From positions 1 to 14,613 of the forward strand of contig JAEYZM010000044.1 in assembly GCA_023427985.1 (NCBI GenBank): DNA of 14,613 nucleotides, given 5' to 3'. Source of the stretch: Bacteroidota bacterium (GTDB taxonomy: Bacteria; Bacteroidota; Bacteroidia; Sphingobacteriales; Sphingobacteriaceae). The position numbers were made by a program, and so were the translations under genes. The number at the start of each line of letters is the position of its first letter. Position 1 is the stretch's first letter. The notes below the pieces were generated by a model, which did no database searches, was not told the origin of the DNA, and was given only the letters and a program-made list of their open reading frames with translations. Positions 5,859-14,613 of the stretch are shown here, piece by piece.

Positions 5859-8800
5859 TTATGCTCCAATATTAATTCTTAAGCTAAATCCAAAACTCGT
5901 GATTTTGGTAGGGAATGAAGTATTGATAAATGGATCGGTCACCAAGCGGTCGTAGAACACACGCACTTGGAAACGCTGATTCAAAATGTATTCTACAGAA
6001 GGTTTTATGCTGATGACGCGAGAACCATTAATTGTCTCAGAGACTCTCGGCTCCATACGTTGCACCACACCCCTATTGACGCGAATGTTGAAGTCCATTC
6101 GAACATTCAAATCGTTCGTCAGCACCTTTTGTCCATTACCAATAGAAAATGGCAATTTTAAATTATTCGTAGTATAACCTATGGCGATGTTGTACTCTTG
6201 AGTATTCATTTGTTCTAGTCGAGTATTCGCGAAGCTCAAACCTAAATTTCTACTTTGCTTATAATCAACATTCACATTCACTTTACTCTTCAATACCATA
6301 TCAAATCCAATCAATGGAGCAAAGGTTTCTGAAATGGTGATTTGCTGTATTTCGTATTCTGGCACGTAATTGTTCGTAGCCACATATCGTTCTGCTATAG
6401 TCGTAGGTCTATTAAAGCTGTTCACATTATAGGTAGAAACATACGAGTGATTGACAACAAAACTGCTGAAGTATTCGGCAATTACTGGAATCTTTATCAA
6501 TCCACTGTAGTTCACTCTCCAATTTGGCAATGGAATTTTAGGGAATGGATTTAAGGTAACTCTATTCACACTTCTGCCCGTATATGCAGCAATAAAAGCA
6601 GGAATTAATACCTGTTGTGAGTACCTTCCATATCCGTCAAAGAATCCTGTTGTGTCCTGTGTGAAATTACCATCTTCTGAGGCTAATCGTTGAGAAATGA
6701 TAAATCGGTTGTCCATGAATCTATCAAATAAGGCCGATTGTGGACTTGGATTTTTCGCATCGAGTTTTTCAAATGCCGATCGAATGGTAATGATTGACAT
6801 AGAGAAGTTACCCGTTTCGGTTTCTGCAAACGAACGGAACTTACCAAAAGTAGCACTGCTTGGATTGTTGTCGTACCTAAAAAATTCTTGATAAGAAAAT
6901 GAAATCGATCGTTGGAAATTCAGGTCGATGCGCATGTCGGGCATCGGTTCAATATTAATCCTACCTGTTATTTCTTCTCTGTTATTTCTAGCGTATCGGT
7001 TCGACACAGAATCGTAAGTTGTAATCCAACCGTTCTGAGCTGCAGGGAATCTAATGTCTTTTTGACTACCCATCACGAAACCAAAACCTGGTGCATTGTT
7101 TCTTCCAAAGTCCATCCCCATTAAATCGGTTTGTGGTATGTAACCCGGCAACAATTGTCCGTTCGTTTGACGGTATGAAAAGTTTACTGTCCTCACCATT
7201 ATTAACCCACGTGCAAGAATTTTTTTCAAATCGTTTTTGTTCATTGCACGCGCAATACTGTCTTGCTTTTCTTGCTCTGGAGTTTTATTTACCTTTAATT
7301 TTTCAAGTGGATTATTTCTATTCGCTGCTGCATTACGTTGAGGTGTCATCAAAGCTTTTAAATACTTTGATTTACCGTACAACTGCGTCATGTTGAAATT
7401 CGGATTAATTTGAAAAGACTGAGAATTCGAAATGGTATTTTCAAATTTTGGCGTTGCCAAAGATGCCGCTCTCCAATCGTAACGCGCACCATACGTTGCC
7501 GTCATTTGAACGAAATCCAAGTAGGGCAATTTATTGATTGGTACGTTATAGTTGATGTTCGTATTCTGTGAAAAATCCGTTGTTCTTCCCAATGTTCTCA
7601 AATTGGTCATGATGGAATCTTTCTCTTCACGTGTATCTATTTTTCCCACCGGTTCATCTACGATTGCCATATTCGTTGCATTGTAATCGATCTTCAAAGA
7701 CTTTGTTAAATCGTAACGGAAACCATATACGCGATTAATTCTAAAATCTTTATTGAAGGTTGCAGGAATCGCCAATAAATTCGTGTTGATGTTTCGCACT
7801 TTATTCTCTGCATACATACGATCCACATCTATTCTAAAATCTAATGCCGATGGTACGTAATTGAAATTAAAATCTTTGATCAATCGTAAGTTCTTATTGC
7901 TTACAATTTTATCAAAAGGTCGAACTTCTTTGGGTGATGTAGCAAAATTATAGGCCAATGCTGCTCTATATGTTTTCACGACATCGTACTCAGTTGTATA
8001 ATTTCTTCTATATTGATCATTGAATGAATAGGTCACACTAAAATTTTCTACATCGTACACCCTAGGTGTTTTCTTTGTATCGACACGTTCCTTTTTAACA
8101 TTCGTAAAACTAATACTCTTTCTTCGAGTATAATCTTCGGTAATTCTTTTAATAGAATCTTGTTGCGCTTGTGTGAGCACATCCAATACATTGTCAAGTA
8201 AAATATCCGGATTATTTGGAGCAAACTGTGGAGTGCTAATGGCTTCCGAATAAGATACGAACATTGGTATTCTCATCCCCACTTTTTCTGGGAAAAATTT
8301 ACCCAATTCTATATTCGATGATACATCGTATTGTCTGTCGTCTGATCTATTTCTTTCCGATACTTTTTTATCGATGGAACCAAAACCGATGGTACTTCTA
8401 CTTCCCGATAAGGTAACGTTCGCAAGATCGGCCAATTGCGCATTCACTCTACCCGTTGCAGCCCAACCTCCTTGTTCGTCGAATTCCGTTAACAATAATT
8501 CGTTGAACCAAACTTGTATACATTTTGGATCTTCTGGTACTCCACTTCTATTTCGTATCCCCACAACAATTGATCGCACATTCCCTAAATCTGGATTACC
8601 TTTGATCCAAACTCTATTCTTACCATCCTGATAAGGGAACAAGGTGGTGACAGGAATCCCGGAACTATTTCTTAATTGTTTTGCAACTTGTAATACTCCT
8701 AATGGCAAAGACATTTTATTGGCATCGGGCCAAATCACATCTGGATTTTGCGAACCGTCTGGAGTAATGCTTAATGGAATTTCGTATTCGTAATAGTTAT

Positions 8801-11800
8801 CGGTATAGTCGATACCAAATCGCACAAAGGCAACCATCTCATTGTTCTGAACGGTGTTCCCTTCTGCGTGAATAAACATCTCTACTTTTTTATACGATCT
8901 GAAGTCCATGTTCGTAATTTTATACGCCATCACTTGATCGTCTTTCTTGAAATTACATGCGTTCAATAAAAGCGACTGTTCGTTCACACGTGTATCGCCA
9001 CGCACATCTTGAAAATTTCTTTCTTGAATAATCCCTGGAGGTAAAACATAAGGAATAGGTGCACGTTTCGCATTCTCTTCAATATTGATGGTCGATAAAT
9101 CGAAAATCGCATCCGATTTTGCTTCGGTACCTTCACCAGGTGTAACACTTGGTTCTATCCTTCTCCACTCACCACGCACCAATTGTAATCGAGCAAAACG
9201 CAAAGTAACTGTATCGTTAAATCCCGTTAAGAATGCACGCATGAAACGAATTGCTCTAAAGTCTTGAATCTCTCCAACTCTCGATTCGAATTTCGATAAT
9301 GGTACTCTAAATTGATACCAAGTTACGTTCTCAACTTTTCCATTTGCTAATCGAACCGGTGCAACCACACGATCGGTGATGAATGAATTCTGATCTGGAT
9401 TTTGCAAATCGCCCGGACTTAATCGTACTCGATACTGAAAATATTCGTCGCGATCACTTTGTGCTTGATCGTTGTTGATGTCTTCTGAATCGGGATAAAT
9501 TCTACCTCCAGCATTACTTAATCCTGTACGTTGTATCGACTGTTGTTCGGTGGGTGAATTACCTTCTTGTCCATTGTATGATTTGTATCGATCTAAGATC
9601 GATGCTTGTACGTTATCTAATTCCGATCCTCTATAATAAATAAAATCATCTGCCGAAGGATCGGCAACGGCATTTAAATAAGCTGTTGAGTTGGTTCCAT
9701 AAGCAGCTTCTAATAAATCGAGATAAGTCGTTTTAAAAAACTCACGCTCTTGTGCAGTTGTTAATCCATCGAGACCCACATCTTGAAAGGAACGCGCAGC
9801 TTCTGTATTTCCAAATGCATTTGACAATGGATACAAGGTACCTACTCTACCCCAAGTAGTTGAATCGTAACGGTCGGCATTACCATCGGCAGGCAATCCA
9901 TTTTCAATAGATTCCTTACCATCTTTCAATACATCTTCTGAAATGCTACCTAAGTTAAAATACAAATCACCACCACCAGATCCTGGTTTGTAAATGAATG
10001 GATCCAACAACCAAAATTCTATGAACTCTACATTCAGTGCTTCAAAATCATTCGTCTCCAATCGGCGCATAATTCCACCCCATGCAGCCTGCGGATTTCG
10101 TAAGGTACCATCGGCATTCAAGCCAGTAATGGTATAGTTATAAGGACCACGTTCACGCGGATAATAAGTTAAGTCGAGTGTCGATAAAATATTTGGTTGA
10201 CCGGTAGGAATTTGCTTGCTTGGAAACACTTCGTTCTCGGTTACTTCGCGCAAGTAGTGATTCGACAATTGATTTCTGTCGCTGCGCAAATGTTGTGGCG
10301 TTCTATTATCTGTTCTACTAAAAAATAAATTATCGATTTGATAAAAAGAAATTCGTGCACGATTGAAACCATAGGATAAATCGTTAAATAATCGTGACTC
10401 AGGGAACATTGCAGGAGTACTCGAAAGTGTCCATGAGTTCGCAGATTTTAGGTCGATGGAAGAACGAGAACCCTCAAAATCGTCGATGTAGGAAATACCA
10501 CTTTTATTATTTTTTGTATTCAACAATCGCGAATGACCAGGATCCAACCGAGCATACTCAGCAGAAACTGTAATACTCGATGGTTGCTTGGTTTCAATCA
10601 ATGGAAGTCGATCTACTAAGGTTGTAAGGTATCTAGATTCTGTTCTATAATTCACATCGAAACCATACATATTATTAGCAATGGGCTCGTCGCCAATGTT
10701 CACTTTTTGAGTAAGTGGACGTTCCGATAATCGAATGAATGTACCACCCAAATTCAATTGATCGTTCACTTTATAATCGAATCGATTTCCGATAAATGTT
10801 CTCGACTGTATACCAAATAATGTTGAACTTTCTAAGTCAACCGTAATGGGACTACCAGAACTTAAAATTCCAGCGTTCACAATTTTCACTCGACCTACAT
10901 TATAATCAACGGTATAATCAACCCCTTCAGTTAAGACTTGAGTTCCTGATTTCACAACCACGGATCCAGGCGGAATGTTAATGGCGTTTAAGGAGAACTC
11001 CGAATTGGAGGTCGACTGAAAAGATCCGGAAATGGTAAATTTATTTTTCCGCGGCAACTGCTGTGCTTTAAATCGAGTAGAATCGTAAAGCTCTGTAAAT
11101 GCTATATTATTAGCTGTAGTAACATCGCCTTCGGCAGCTAATAAATCGTATAGATAGGAACCAAAGGGTTCAATCTTAGTAAAGATAATTCGACCATTTG
11201 CAGAGTTGATGGTAATGTTGTTTACAAAGTCGAAAACACCATCGGGAGTTGGAGTTTGCTTCACATCAAGTTTATCCAAACCGAGTACTCGTATCAATGG
11301 AATATTTTTCACATTGTCGGGACCAACTGGTAAATAATTGATGTTGTTTGCAGTCTTCTCATCGAGATACAATACATCGAGTCTAAACTGATCTTGATTG
11401 ATTTGAAATGCATTTAATGAATAAATATTTTTCATCATCAAATCCCAAATTGGCAAACTGGTTTTTAAAGAAACGTTCTTCAACAATTTCGTGTACAACA
11501 TTGTTGGCGGATTCGTTTCCGTACGTTCGTTTGAAAACTCCCCAACCGTATACTCTACACCGTCGACCGTATATCGGTATGAAACGGCCAATACCTCATC
11601 GGCATTCAAGGCTGCGTTTAATGAGATATAACCCAATTGTGGATGAAAAGTATATTCACGATCTGTTAATTTTCTAGCGCGAATTTTCGCATAGTTATCG
11701 GGTCCACCTTTGTCACCAAAATACGTCGCGATGGCATTATCGCCTACATTACGCGAACTCGATGGAATGATATCTAATAAGTTGTTCGATGCAGGAGCGT

Positions 11801-12995
11801 TAGTACCCGGTTGTGAATTTGGATAAGGACTTTGACTCGTTGTTAACTGCGGATTGTTCGAATAGATTCTTTGATTTTCACCAAGATCAATCAAAGCTAA
11901 AACATCGCGTGTATCCTCATCGCCCACACGATTTCTATTGGTTACCCAAACCTCCACTCTAGAAATTAAAACATTCGTTTTAATAATTGGCGGTTCTTCT
12001 AAAGCGCGATCGTATTGTTCACGAAAATAATGCGATAAGAAAAAGTGTCTATTGGCTTCGTAATTATCGGCCAAAAATTTGAACTCCGTTTTTTGCGCAC
12101 CGTTCGTAATTTTAATTTGTTTCTTCTCCGATTTTTGTTGAGAGAATACCGATGTTACCGTTAATTTACCAAACTGCAATTGAGTTTTTATACCGAACAA
12201 ACTTTGAGAACCACTGATAAGACTAGAGTTTAAAGGAAGAGATACGTTACCCAATTCGATCTTCTTAATAATCTCATCTTCATAACCCGTATACTCCAAC
12301 TTCATTTGATTTTCAAAATCGAAGGTTGCTTCGGTATTGTAGTTTACACTGGTTTTTAATTTATCGCCGATGTTTCCCGTAACATTCAATTGTATTTTTT
12401 GATCAAAATCGAACTGACGTGTAATACGCTGACGTTCGTTTAGGATGGGATTTTCATTTCTATTGAATCGGCCAGCAAAAATTAATTCGGCCGTACCTTG
12501 TGGTCTGATGTCTACCTTACTACCTCCAAAAATTCGATCGAAGATTTGATTGTTCACGTACAATTTTGGAATCATTCCATTGGGCGAGATCAAAGAAGAC
12601 TCTGCGGAACGTTGTTTCCAATAATCGAACTTAGTTTTTGAAGCTTCATAGCGTTGATATTCTTCAAAGCTCATATAAACTGGAGCTTTGTAAAACTTTC
12701 CACCTATAGTTTCTGTTATAACATACTGACGGGTCTCTGGATCATAGTCGACCTTACGTTCAAGGTTCGGTGGATCCTGAAGATCAATTTTTTTAGTGTT
12801 TTTGTCGAGCGCCGTACCCTGAAATTTAGGACCTGAGTCCACAATTTCACCCGGCATGAGTAAATCGGTAGGTAATAAAAGATGATTGCGCAAGCCAGCC
12901 TCGGAGGTCCAGACCACCGAAAAAACCAATGCAAACGCAATAATTACTAAAAATACCTTATATATAGGGGTAATTCCTCTCCTACCTTTTTTCAA
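5859..12995 (-). CDS. sprA: SprA, outer-membrane translocon of the type IX secretion system
   Basis: The 2378-residue product has the length and character of SprA (Flavobacterium SprA is about 2400), a very large single-chain outer-membrane beta-barrel through which T9SS cargo leaves the cell. A signal peptide is visible: basic start KKGRR, hydrophobic core at 12-29, cleavage likely soon after. SprA-specific motifs include VDYDPETRQY at 82-91 followed by APVYMSFEEY, IDDFEGSRSSIDL near residue 838, AWGGIMR near 968, and a C-terminal run of alternating beta-strands ending GFSLRINIGA, as in a barrel. The frame is unbroken. The start is TTG at 12995: an in-frame TAA lies at 13005-13007, no ATG or GTG comes between, and the first internal Met is near 47, past the signal peptide. 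The gene begins 32 bases after ruvA and precedes gcvH. T9SS partner genes and cargo proteins are not in the window. Homologues support secretion and, in some species, gliding; gliding itself cannot be concluded here. Confidence 0.97.
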   Translation of the reverse strand: MKKGRRGITPIYKVFLVIIAFALVFSVVWTSEAGLRNHLLLPTDLLMPGEIVDSGPKFQGTALDKNTKKIDLQDPPNLERKVDYDPETRQYVITETIGGKFYKAPVYMSFEEYQRYEASKTKFDYWKQRSAESSLISPNGMIPKLYVNNQIFDRIFGGSKVDIRPQGTAELIFAGRFNRNENPILNERQRITRQFDFDQKIQLNVTGNIGDKLKTSVNYNTEATFDFENQMKLEYTGYEDEIIKKIELGNVSLPLNSSLISGSQSLFGIKTQLQFGKLTVTSVFSQQKSEKKQIKITNGAQKTEFKFLADNYEANRHFFLSHYFREQYDRALEEPPIIKTNVLISRVEVWVTNRNRVGDEDTRDVLALIDLGENQRIYSNNPQLTTSQSPYPNSQPGTNAPASNNLLDIIPSSSRNVGDNAIATYFGDKGGPDNYAKIRARKLTDREYTFHPQLGYISLNAALNADEVLAVSYRYTVDGVEYTVGEFSNERTETNPPTMLYTKLLKNVSLKTSLPIWDLMMKNIYSLNAFQINQDQFRLDVLYLDEKTANNINYLPVGPDNVKNIPLIRVLGLDKLDVKQTPTPDGVFDFVNNITINSANGRIIFTKIEPFGSYLYDLLAAEGDVTTANNIAFTELYDSTRFKAQQLPRKNKFTISGSFQSTSNSEFSLNAINIPPGSVVVKSGTQVLTEGVDYTVDYNVGRVKIVNAGILSSGSPITVDLESSTLFGIQSRTFIGNRFDYKVNDQLNLGGTFIRLSERPLTQKVNIGDEPIANNMYGFDVNYRTESRYLTTLVDRLPLIETKQPSSITVSAEYARLDPGHSRLLNTKNNKSGISYIDDFEGSRSSIDLKSANSWTLSSTPAMFPESRLFNDLSYGFNRARISFYQIDNLFFSRTDNRTPQHLRSDRNQLSNHYLREVTENEVFPSKQIPTGQPNILSTLDLTYYPRERGPYNYTITGLNADGTLRNPQAAWGGIMRRLETNDFEALNVEFIEFWLLDPFIYKPGSGGGDLYFNLGSISEDVLKDGKESIENGLPADGNADRYDSTTWGRVGTLYPLSNAFGNTEAARSFQDVGLDGLTTAQEREFFKTTYLDLLEAAYGTNSTAYLNAVADPSADDFIYYRGSELDNVQASILDRYKSYNGQEGNSPTEQQSIQRTGLSNAGGRIYPDSEDINNDQAQSDRDEYFQYRVRLSPGDLQNPDQNSFITDRVVAPVRLANGKVENVTWYQFRVPLSKFESRVGEIQDFRAIRFMRAFLTGFNDTVTLRFARLQLVRGEWRRIEPSVTPGEGTEAKSDAIFDLSTINIEENAKRAPIPYVLPPGIIQERNFQDVRGDTRVNEQSLLLNACNFKKDDQVMAYKITNMDFRSYKKVEMFIHAEGNTVQNNEMVAFVRFGIDYTDNYYEYEIPLSITPDGSQNPDVIWPDANKMSLPLGVLQVAKQLRNSSGIPVTTLFPYQDGKNRVWIKGNPDLGNVRSIVVGIRNRSGVPEDPKCIQVWFNELLLTEFDEQGGWAATGRVNAQLADLANVTLSGSRSTIGFGSIDKKVSERNRSDDRQYDVSSNIELGKFFPEKVGMRIPMFVSYSEAISTPQFAPNNPDILLDNVLDVLTQAQQDSIKRITEDYTRRKSISFTNVKKERVDTKKTPRVYDVENFSVTYSFNDQYRRNYTTEYDVVKTYRAALAYNFATSPKEVRPFDKIVSNKNLRLIKDFNFNYVPSALDFRIDVDRMYAENKVRNINTNLLAIPATFNKDFRINRVYGFRYDLTKSLKIDYNATNMAIVDEPVGKIDTREEKDSIMTNLRTLGRTTDFSQNTNINYNVPINKLPYLDFVQMTATYGARYDWRAASLATPKFENTISNSQSFQINPNFNMTQLYGKSKYLKALMTPQRNAAANRNNPLEKLKVNKTPEQEKQDSIARAMNKNDLKKILARGLIMVRTVNFSYRQTNGQLLPGYIPQTDLMGMDFGRNNAPGFGFVMGSQKDIRFPAAQNGWITTYDSVSNRYARNNREEITGRINIEPMPDMRIDLNFQRSISFSYQEFFRYDNNPSSATFGKFRSFAETETGNFSMSIITIRSAFEKLDAKNPSPQSALFDRFMDNRFIISQRLASEDGNFTQDTTGFFDGYGRYSQQVLIPAFIAAYTGRSVNRVTLNPFPKIPLPNWRVNYSGLIKIPVIAEYFSSFVVNHSYVSTYNVNSFNRPTTIAERYVATNNYVPEYEIQQITISETFAPLIGFDMVLKSKVNVNVDYKQSRNLGLSFANTRLEQMNTQEYNIAIGYTTNNLKLPFSIGNGQKVLTNDLNVRMDFNIRVNRGVVQRMEPRVSETINGSRVISIKPSVEYILNQRFQVRVFYDRLVTDPFINTSFPTKITSFGFSLRINIGA

Positions 12996-13016
12996 CGTTA
13001 CTAATTAAAAACCGGG

Positions 13017-13024
13017 CAAAAATA
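13017..13024 (-). promoter_or_regulatory. sprA: Candidate -7 promoter element for sprA
   Basis: On the minus strand TATTTTTG fits the TAnnTTTG consensus and lies 21 bases before the TTG start of sprA, immediately after the ruvA stop. No convincing -33 TTTG is found at the usual distance, and the region is T-rich, so this is a weak call. Read-through from ruvA across the 32-base gap is the alternative. Confidence 0.25.
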
Positions 13025-13027
13025 CTA

Positions 13028-13612
13028 TTATAAATTTTTAAGTGCTGATTTTATTAATCTTTCGACACTCAATTGAGTGCCTTCCGATTTAATAACCTGA
13101 TCGAGCGCCTTTTCTGCTGAATTCTTTGCAAAACCCAACATAACCAATGCAGATAACGCTTCATCGCGCGTAGTATTGTTCATAGGTGCACTTAAAAGTG
13201 TATCTGAACCCTCTTTTTTCAATTTATCTTGTAATTCCAACACCAATCGCTGTGCACTCTTAGGACCAATACCCTTAATTCTCTGAATTAGAGGAATATC
13301 GCCTTTAACAATAGCATCTTGTATTTCTAATGGAGATATCGATGAAAGCATCATACGTGCCGTATTGGGTCCAATGCCCGAAACCGATATCAAATGCGTA
13401 AAAAGTCGGCGTTCTGTCTCATCAAAGAATCCATACAACACATGCGCATCCTCTCGGATATTCAAATAGGTATAGATTAAAATATGCTCCTCATCGCCAA
13501 TCTGCGCAAATGTGTGTAAGGATATATTGATAAAATACCCTACACCTGCTGCTTCAACAACAATATGCGTTGGGGATTTGTGGGTAAGTTTGCCTTTTAT
13601 GTGGTTGATCAT
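13028..13612 (-). CDS. ruvA: Holliday junction branch migration protein RuvA
   Basis: The 194-residue product is RuvA, which binds four-way DNA junctions as a tetramer and recruits the RuvB motor for branch migration during recombinational repair. Domain I is the OB fold at about 1-64, with MINHIKGKL at the start and GVGYFINI at 23-30. Domain II holds two helix-hairpin-helix motifs, VSGIGPNTA at 77-85 and IKGIGPKSA at 112-120. A flexible linker (about 132-148) leads to domain III at 149-194, the RuvB-contacting part, with EALSALVMLGF. Length is normal. ATG at 13612 gives the canonical N-terminus. ruvB and ruvC are not in the window, as is usual in genomes where ruvA lies beside sprA. The 159-base gap upstream carries a palindrome and repeats. 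Confidence 0.98.
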   Translation of the reverse strand: MINHIKGKLTHKSPTHIVVEAAGVGYFINISLHTFAQIGDEEHILIYTYLNIREDAHVLYGFFDETERRLFTHLISVSGIGPNTARMMLSSISPLEIQDAIVKGDIPLIQRIKGIGPKSAQRLVLELQDKLKKEGSDTLLSAPMNNTTRDEALSALVMLGFAKNSAEKALDQVIKSEGTQLSVERLIKSALKNL

Positions 13613-13619
13613 GATCGTA

Positions 13620-13664
13620 TGTTCGTGTGCTCTCCCGATAGCTATCGGGATGTTCGTGGGTGCT
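13620..13664. repeat. 18-bp perfect palindrome flanked by imperfect direct repeats
   Basis: TCCCGATAGCTATCGGGA (13633-13650) is its own reverse complement. It is bracketed by TGTTCGTGTGCT (13620-13631) and TGTTCGTGGGTGCT (13651-13664), which differ only by a two-base insertion. No T-run follows on either strand, so it is not a typical intrinsic terminator. It lies between maeB and ruvA, ending within eight bases of the ruvA start. Candidates are a dispersed palindromic repeat, a small inserted element with duplicated flanks, or an operator. Confidence 0.7.
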
Positions 13665-13680
13665 ACCGATTGATTATAGT

Positions 13681-13708
13681 ACTAAGTACAAAGTATTAAG
13701 TATTAAAA
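13681..13708. repeat. Heptamer-phased intergenic repeat, copy 2
   Basis: Four seven-base units read ACTAAGT, ACAAAGT, ATTAAGT, ATTAAAA, with a more degenerate unit before them. The 20-mer at 13683-13702 is the exact reverse complement of 13747-13766, with a 44-base loop between, so this copy and copy 3 could pair as a large hairpin in RNA or DNA. Confidence 0.75.
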
Positions 13709-13740
13709 GGGTTCATATTCAAATATCATTATCACCCATG

Positions 13741-13775
13741 TCTTTGTACTTAATACTTTGTACTTAATACTTTAC
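13741..13775. repeat. Heptamer-phased intergenic repeat, copy 3 (inverted)
   Basis: Five units on the plus strand read TCTTTGT, ACTTAAT, ACTTTGT, ACTTAAT, ACTTTAC. This is the inverse orientation of copies 1 and 2 when read on the same strand. Its last unit overlaps the maeB stop codon (13772-13774), so the repeat abuts the gene directly. The 32 bases at 13741-13772 match copy 1 (2427-2458) as an exact reverse complement. Confidence 0.8.
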
Positions 13776-14613
13776 TTCTTAAATATCGATTTTCTCTCCT
13801 TCTTTGGTTCTGTACTTATTGCTTTTGCTTCTTCTTCTTTCGATTGTGCATCTACAACTGCAATGGTAATCATGTTTACGATTTCTCGCACCGATGATCC
13901 CAACTGCAAAATGTGTACAGGTTTTTTCATACCGATTAAAATTGGACCAACAGCTTCTGCACCTCCAATTTCTTGAAGAATTTTATAAGCTGCATTACCT
14001 GCTTCTAAGTTCGGGAAAATCAAGGTGTTTGCTGGTTCTCCTGCTAATTTTGAGAATGGGAAATTATCTTTTAAAAGATTGGCATTTAAGGCAAAGTTTG
14101 CTTGCATTTCACCATCCACAATTAAATCGGGACAACGCTCGTGCAAGATGCGAACAGCTTCACGTACATTGATTGCCGACTTAGTTTCAGAGCTGCCAAA
14201 ATTAGAATACGACAACATTGCGATGCGTGGTGTTATGTTAAATTTCTTCACCGATTTTGCAACGATGTTGGTGATGTCTACCAAATCTTCTGCACATGGT
14301 TCTATGTTCACCGTAGTATCGGCCAAAAATATTGGACCTTGTTTGGTCAACATCAAATACATACCCGCTACTTTTTTAACACTTTCATCCATGCCGATGA
14401 TTTGCAATGCCGGACGTATGGTGTTTGGATAATTTTTTGTCAAGCCAGAAATTAAGGCATCTGCCTCTCCCAATTCCACCATCATAGCACCAAAATGATT
14501 GCGATCGCGCATGTATTTTTTTGCTTCGTATAAAGTAATTCCTCTACGCTGACGCTTTTTGAAAAGTACTTCACCATATGCAGCACACAAATCGTCTTCC
14601 TTACGCGGATCAA
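13772..14613 (-). CDS. maeB: NADP-dependent malic enzyme, C-terminal phosphotransacetylase-like part (5' end outside window)
   Basis: About 280 C-terminal residues are visible; the frame is open to the right edge, where the first residues read DPRKEDDLCAAYGEVLFKKR. Full-length MaeB-type enzymes in this phylum are about 760 residues, with an N-terminal malic-enzyme half that decarboxylates malate to pyruvate with NADP and a C-terminal half related to phosphate acetyltransferase. Only the latter is here. Recognisable blocks are RNHFGAMMVE, VDGEMQANFALN, ANTLIFPNLEAGNAAYKILQ and GPILIGMKKPVHILQLGSS, the usual PTA-like core. In MaeB this domain is thought to act in allosteric regulation, not catalysis. 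The tail after VDAQ is Lys/Glu-rich and ends in SIFKK. A free-standing phosphate acetyltransferase is the alternative, but the DPRK entry sequence and the ruvA-sprA neighbourhood favour maeB. Confidence 0.88.
   Translation of the reverse strand, partial: DPRKEDDLCAAYGEVLFKKRQRRGITLYEAKKYMRDRNHFGAMMVELGEADALISGLTKNYPNTIRPALQIIGMDESVKKVAGMYLMLTKQGPIFLADTTVNIEPCAEDLVDITNIVAKSVKKFNITPRIAMLSYSNFGSSETKSAINVREAVRILHERCPDLIVDGEMQANFALNANLLKDNFPFSKLAGEPANTLIFPNLEAGNAAYKILQEIGGAEAVGPILIGMKKPVHILQLGSSVREIVNMITIAVVDAQSKEEEAKAISTEPKKERKSIFKK

Noticed and set aside
13613..13771. Possible short CRISPR array in the maeB-ruvA gap
   Set aside because: The repeats are seven-base tandem units in opposite orientations, without spacers of regular length and without cas genes.

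Overview
The window looks like chromosomal core sequence from a member of the Bacteroidota. It is AT-rich. It carries an intact sprA, the giant outer-membrane translocon gene of the type IX secretion system (T9SS), which is restricted to this phylum and close relatives. Other signs are a Crp/Fnr-type regulator of the Bacteroidota style, a polymerase-like TAnnTTTG -7 motif before some genes, and few Shine-Dalgarno sequences. I cannot resolve the order or family.

Layout. Positions 1-1788 hold plus-strand genes: the C-terminal part of a Crp/Fnr regulator (start lies outside the window), a polytopic membrane protein of unknown function, a membrane-anchored 4HB_MCP-type four-helix sensor with no output domain, and a 23-codon fragment that resembles the N-terminus of another Crp/Fnr protein. 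From 1798 to the right edge every gene is on the minus strand, so transcription runs right to left: maeB (NADP-malic enzyme, only its phosphotransacetylase-like C-terminus is in the window), ruvA, sprA, gcvH, a vanZ-like gene, feoA, feoB and an SprT-like metalloprotease. The two blocks converge at about 1712-1797. No gene-free stretch exceeds 300 bases.

How the genes relate. maeB-ruvA-sprA-gcvH-vanZ is, from my memory, a recurrent Bacteroidota gene order rather than a functional pathway: carbon metabolism, Holliday-junction processing, protein secretion/gliding, glycine cleavage and an envelope protein. feoA-feoB form a ferrous iron uptake unit. The left block looks like an accessory membrane-sensing/regulatory locus.

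The notable points are: feoA and feoB are in the same reading frame, separated by one stop codon plus one sense codon, and feoB must start at TTG. Three genes (sprT-like, feoB, sprA) have starts forced to be non-ATG. The vanZ-like protein ends in what reads as a complete small lipoprotein with its own ATG. A heptamer-phased repeat (ATTAAGT/ACAAAGT) occurs in three intergenic places, and an 18-bp perfect palindrome is flanked by imperfect direct repeats before ruvA. I see no CRISPR array, transposase, phage gene, rRNA or tRNA, and no clearly new defence or biosynthetic system.
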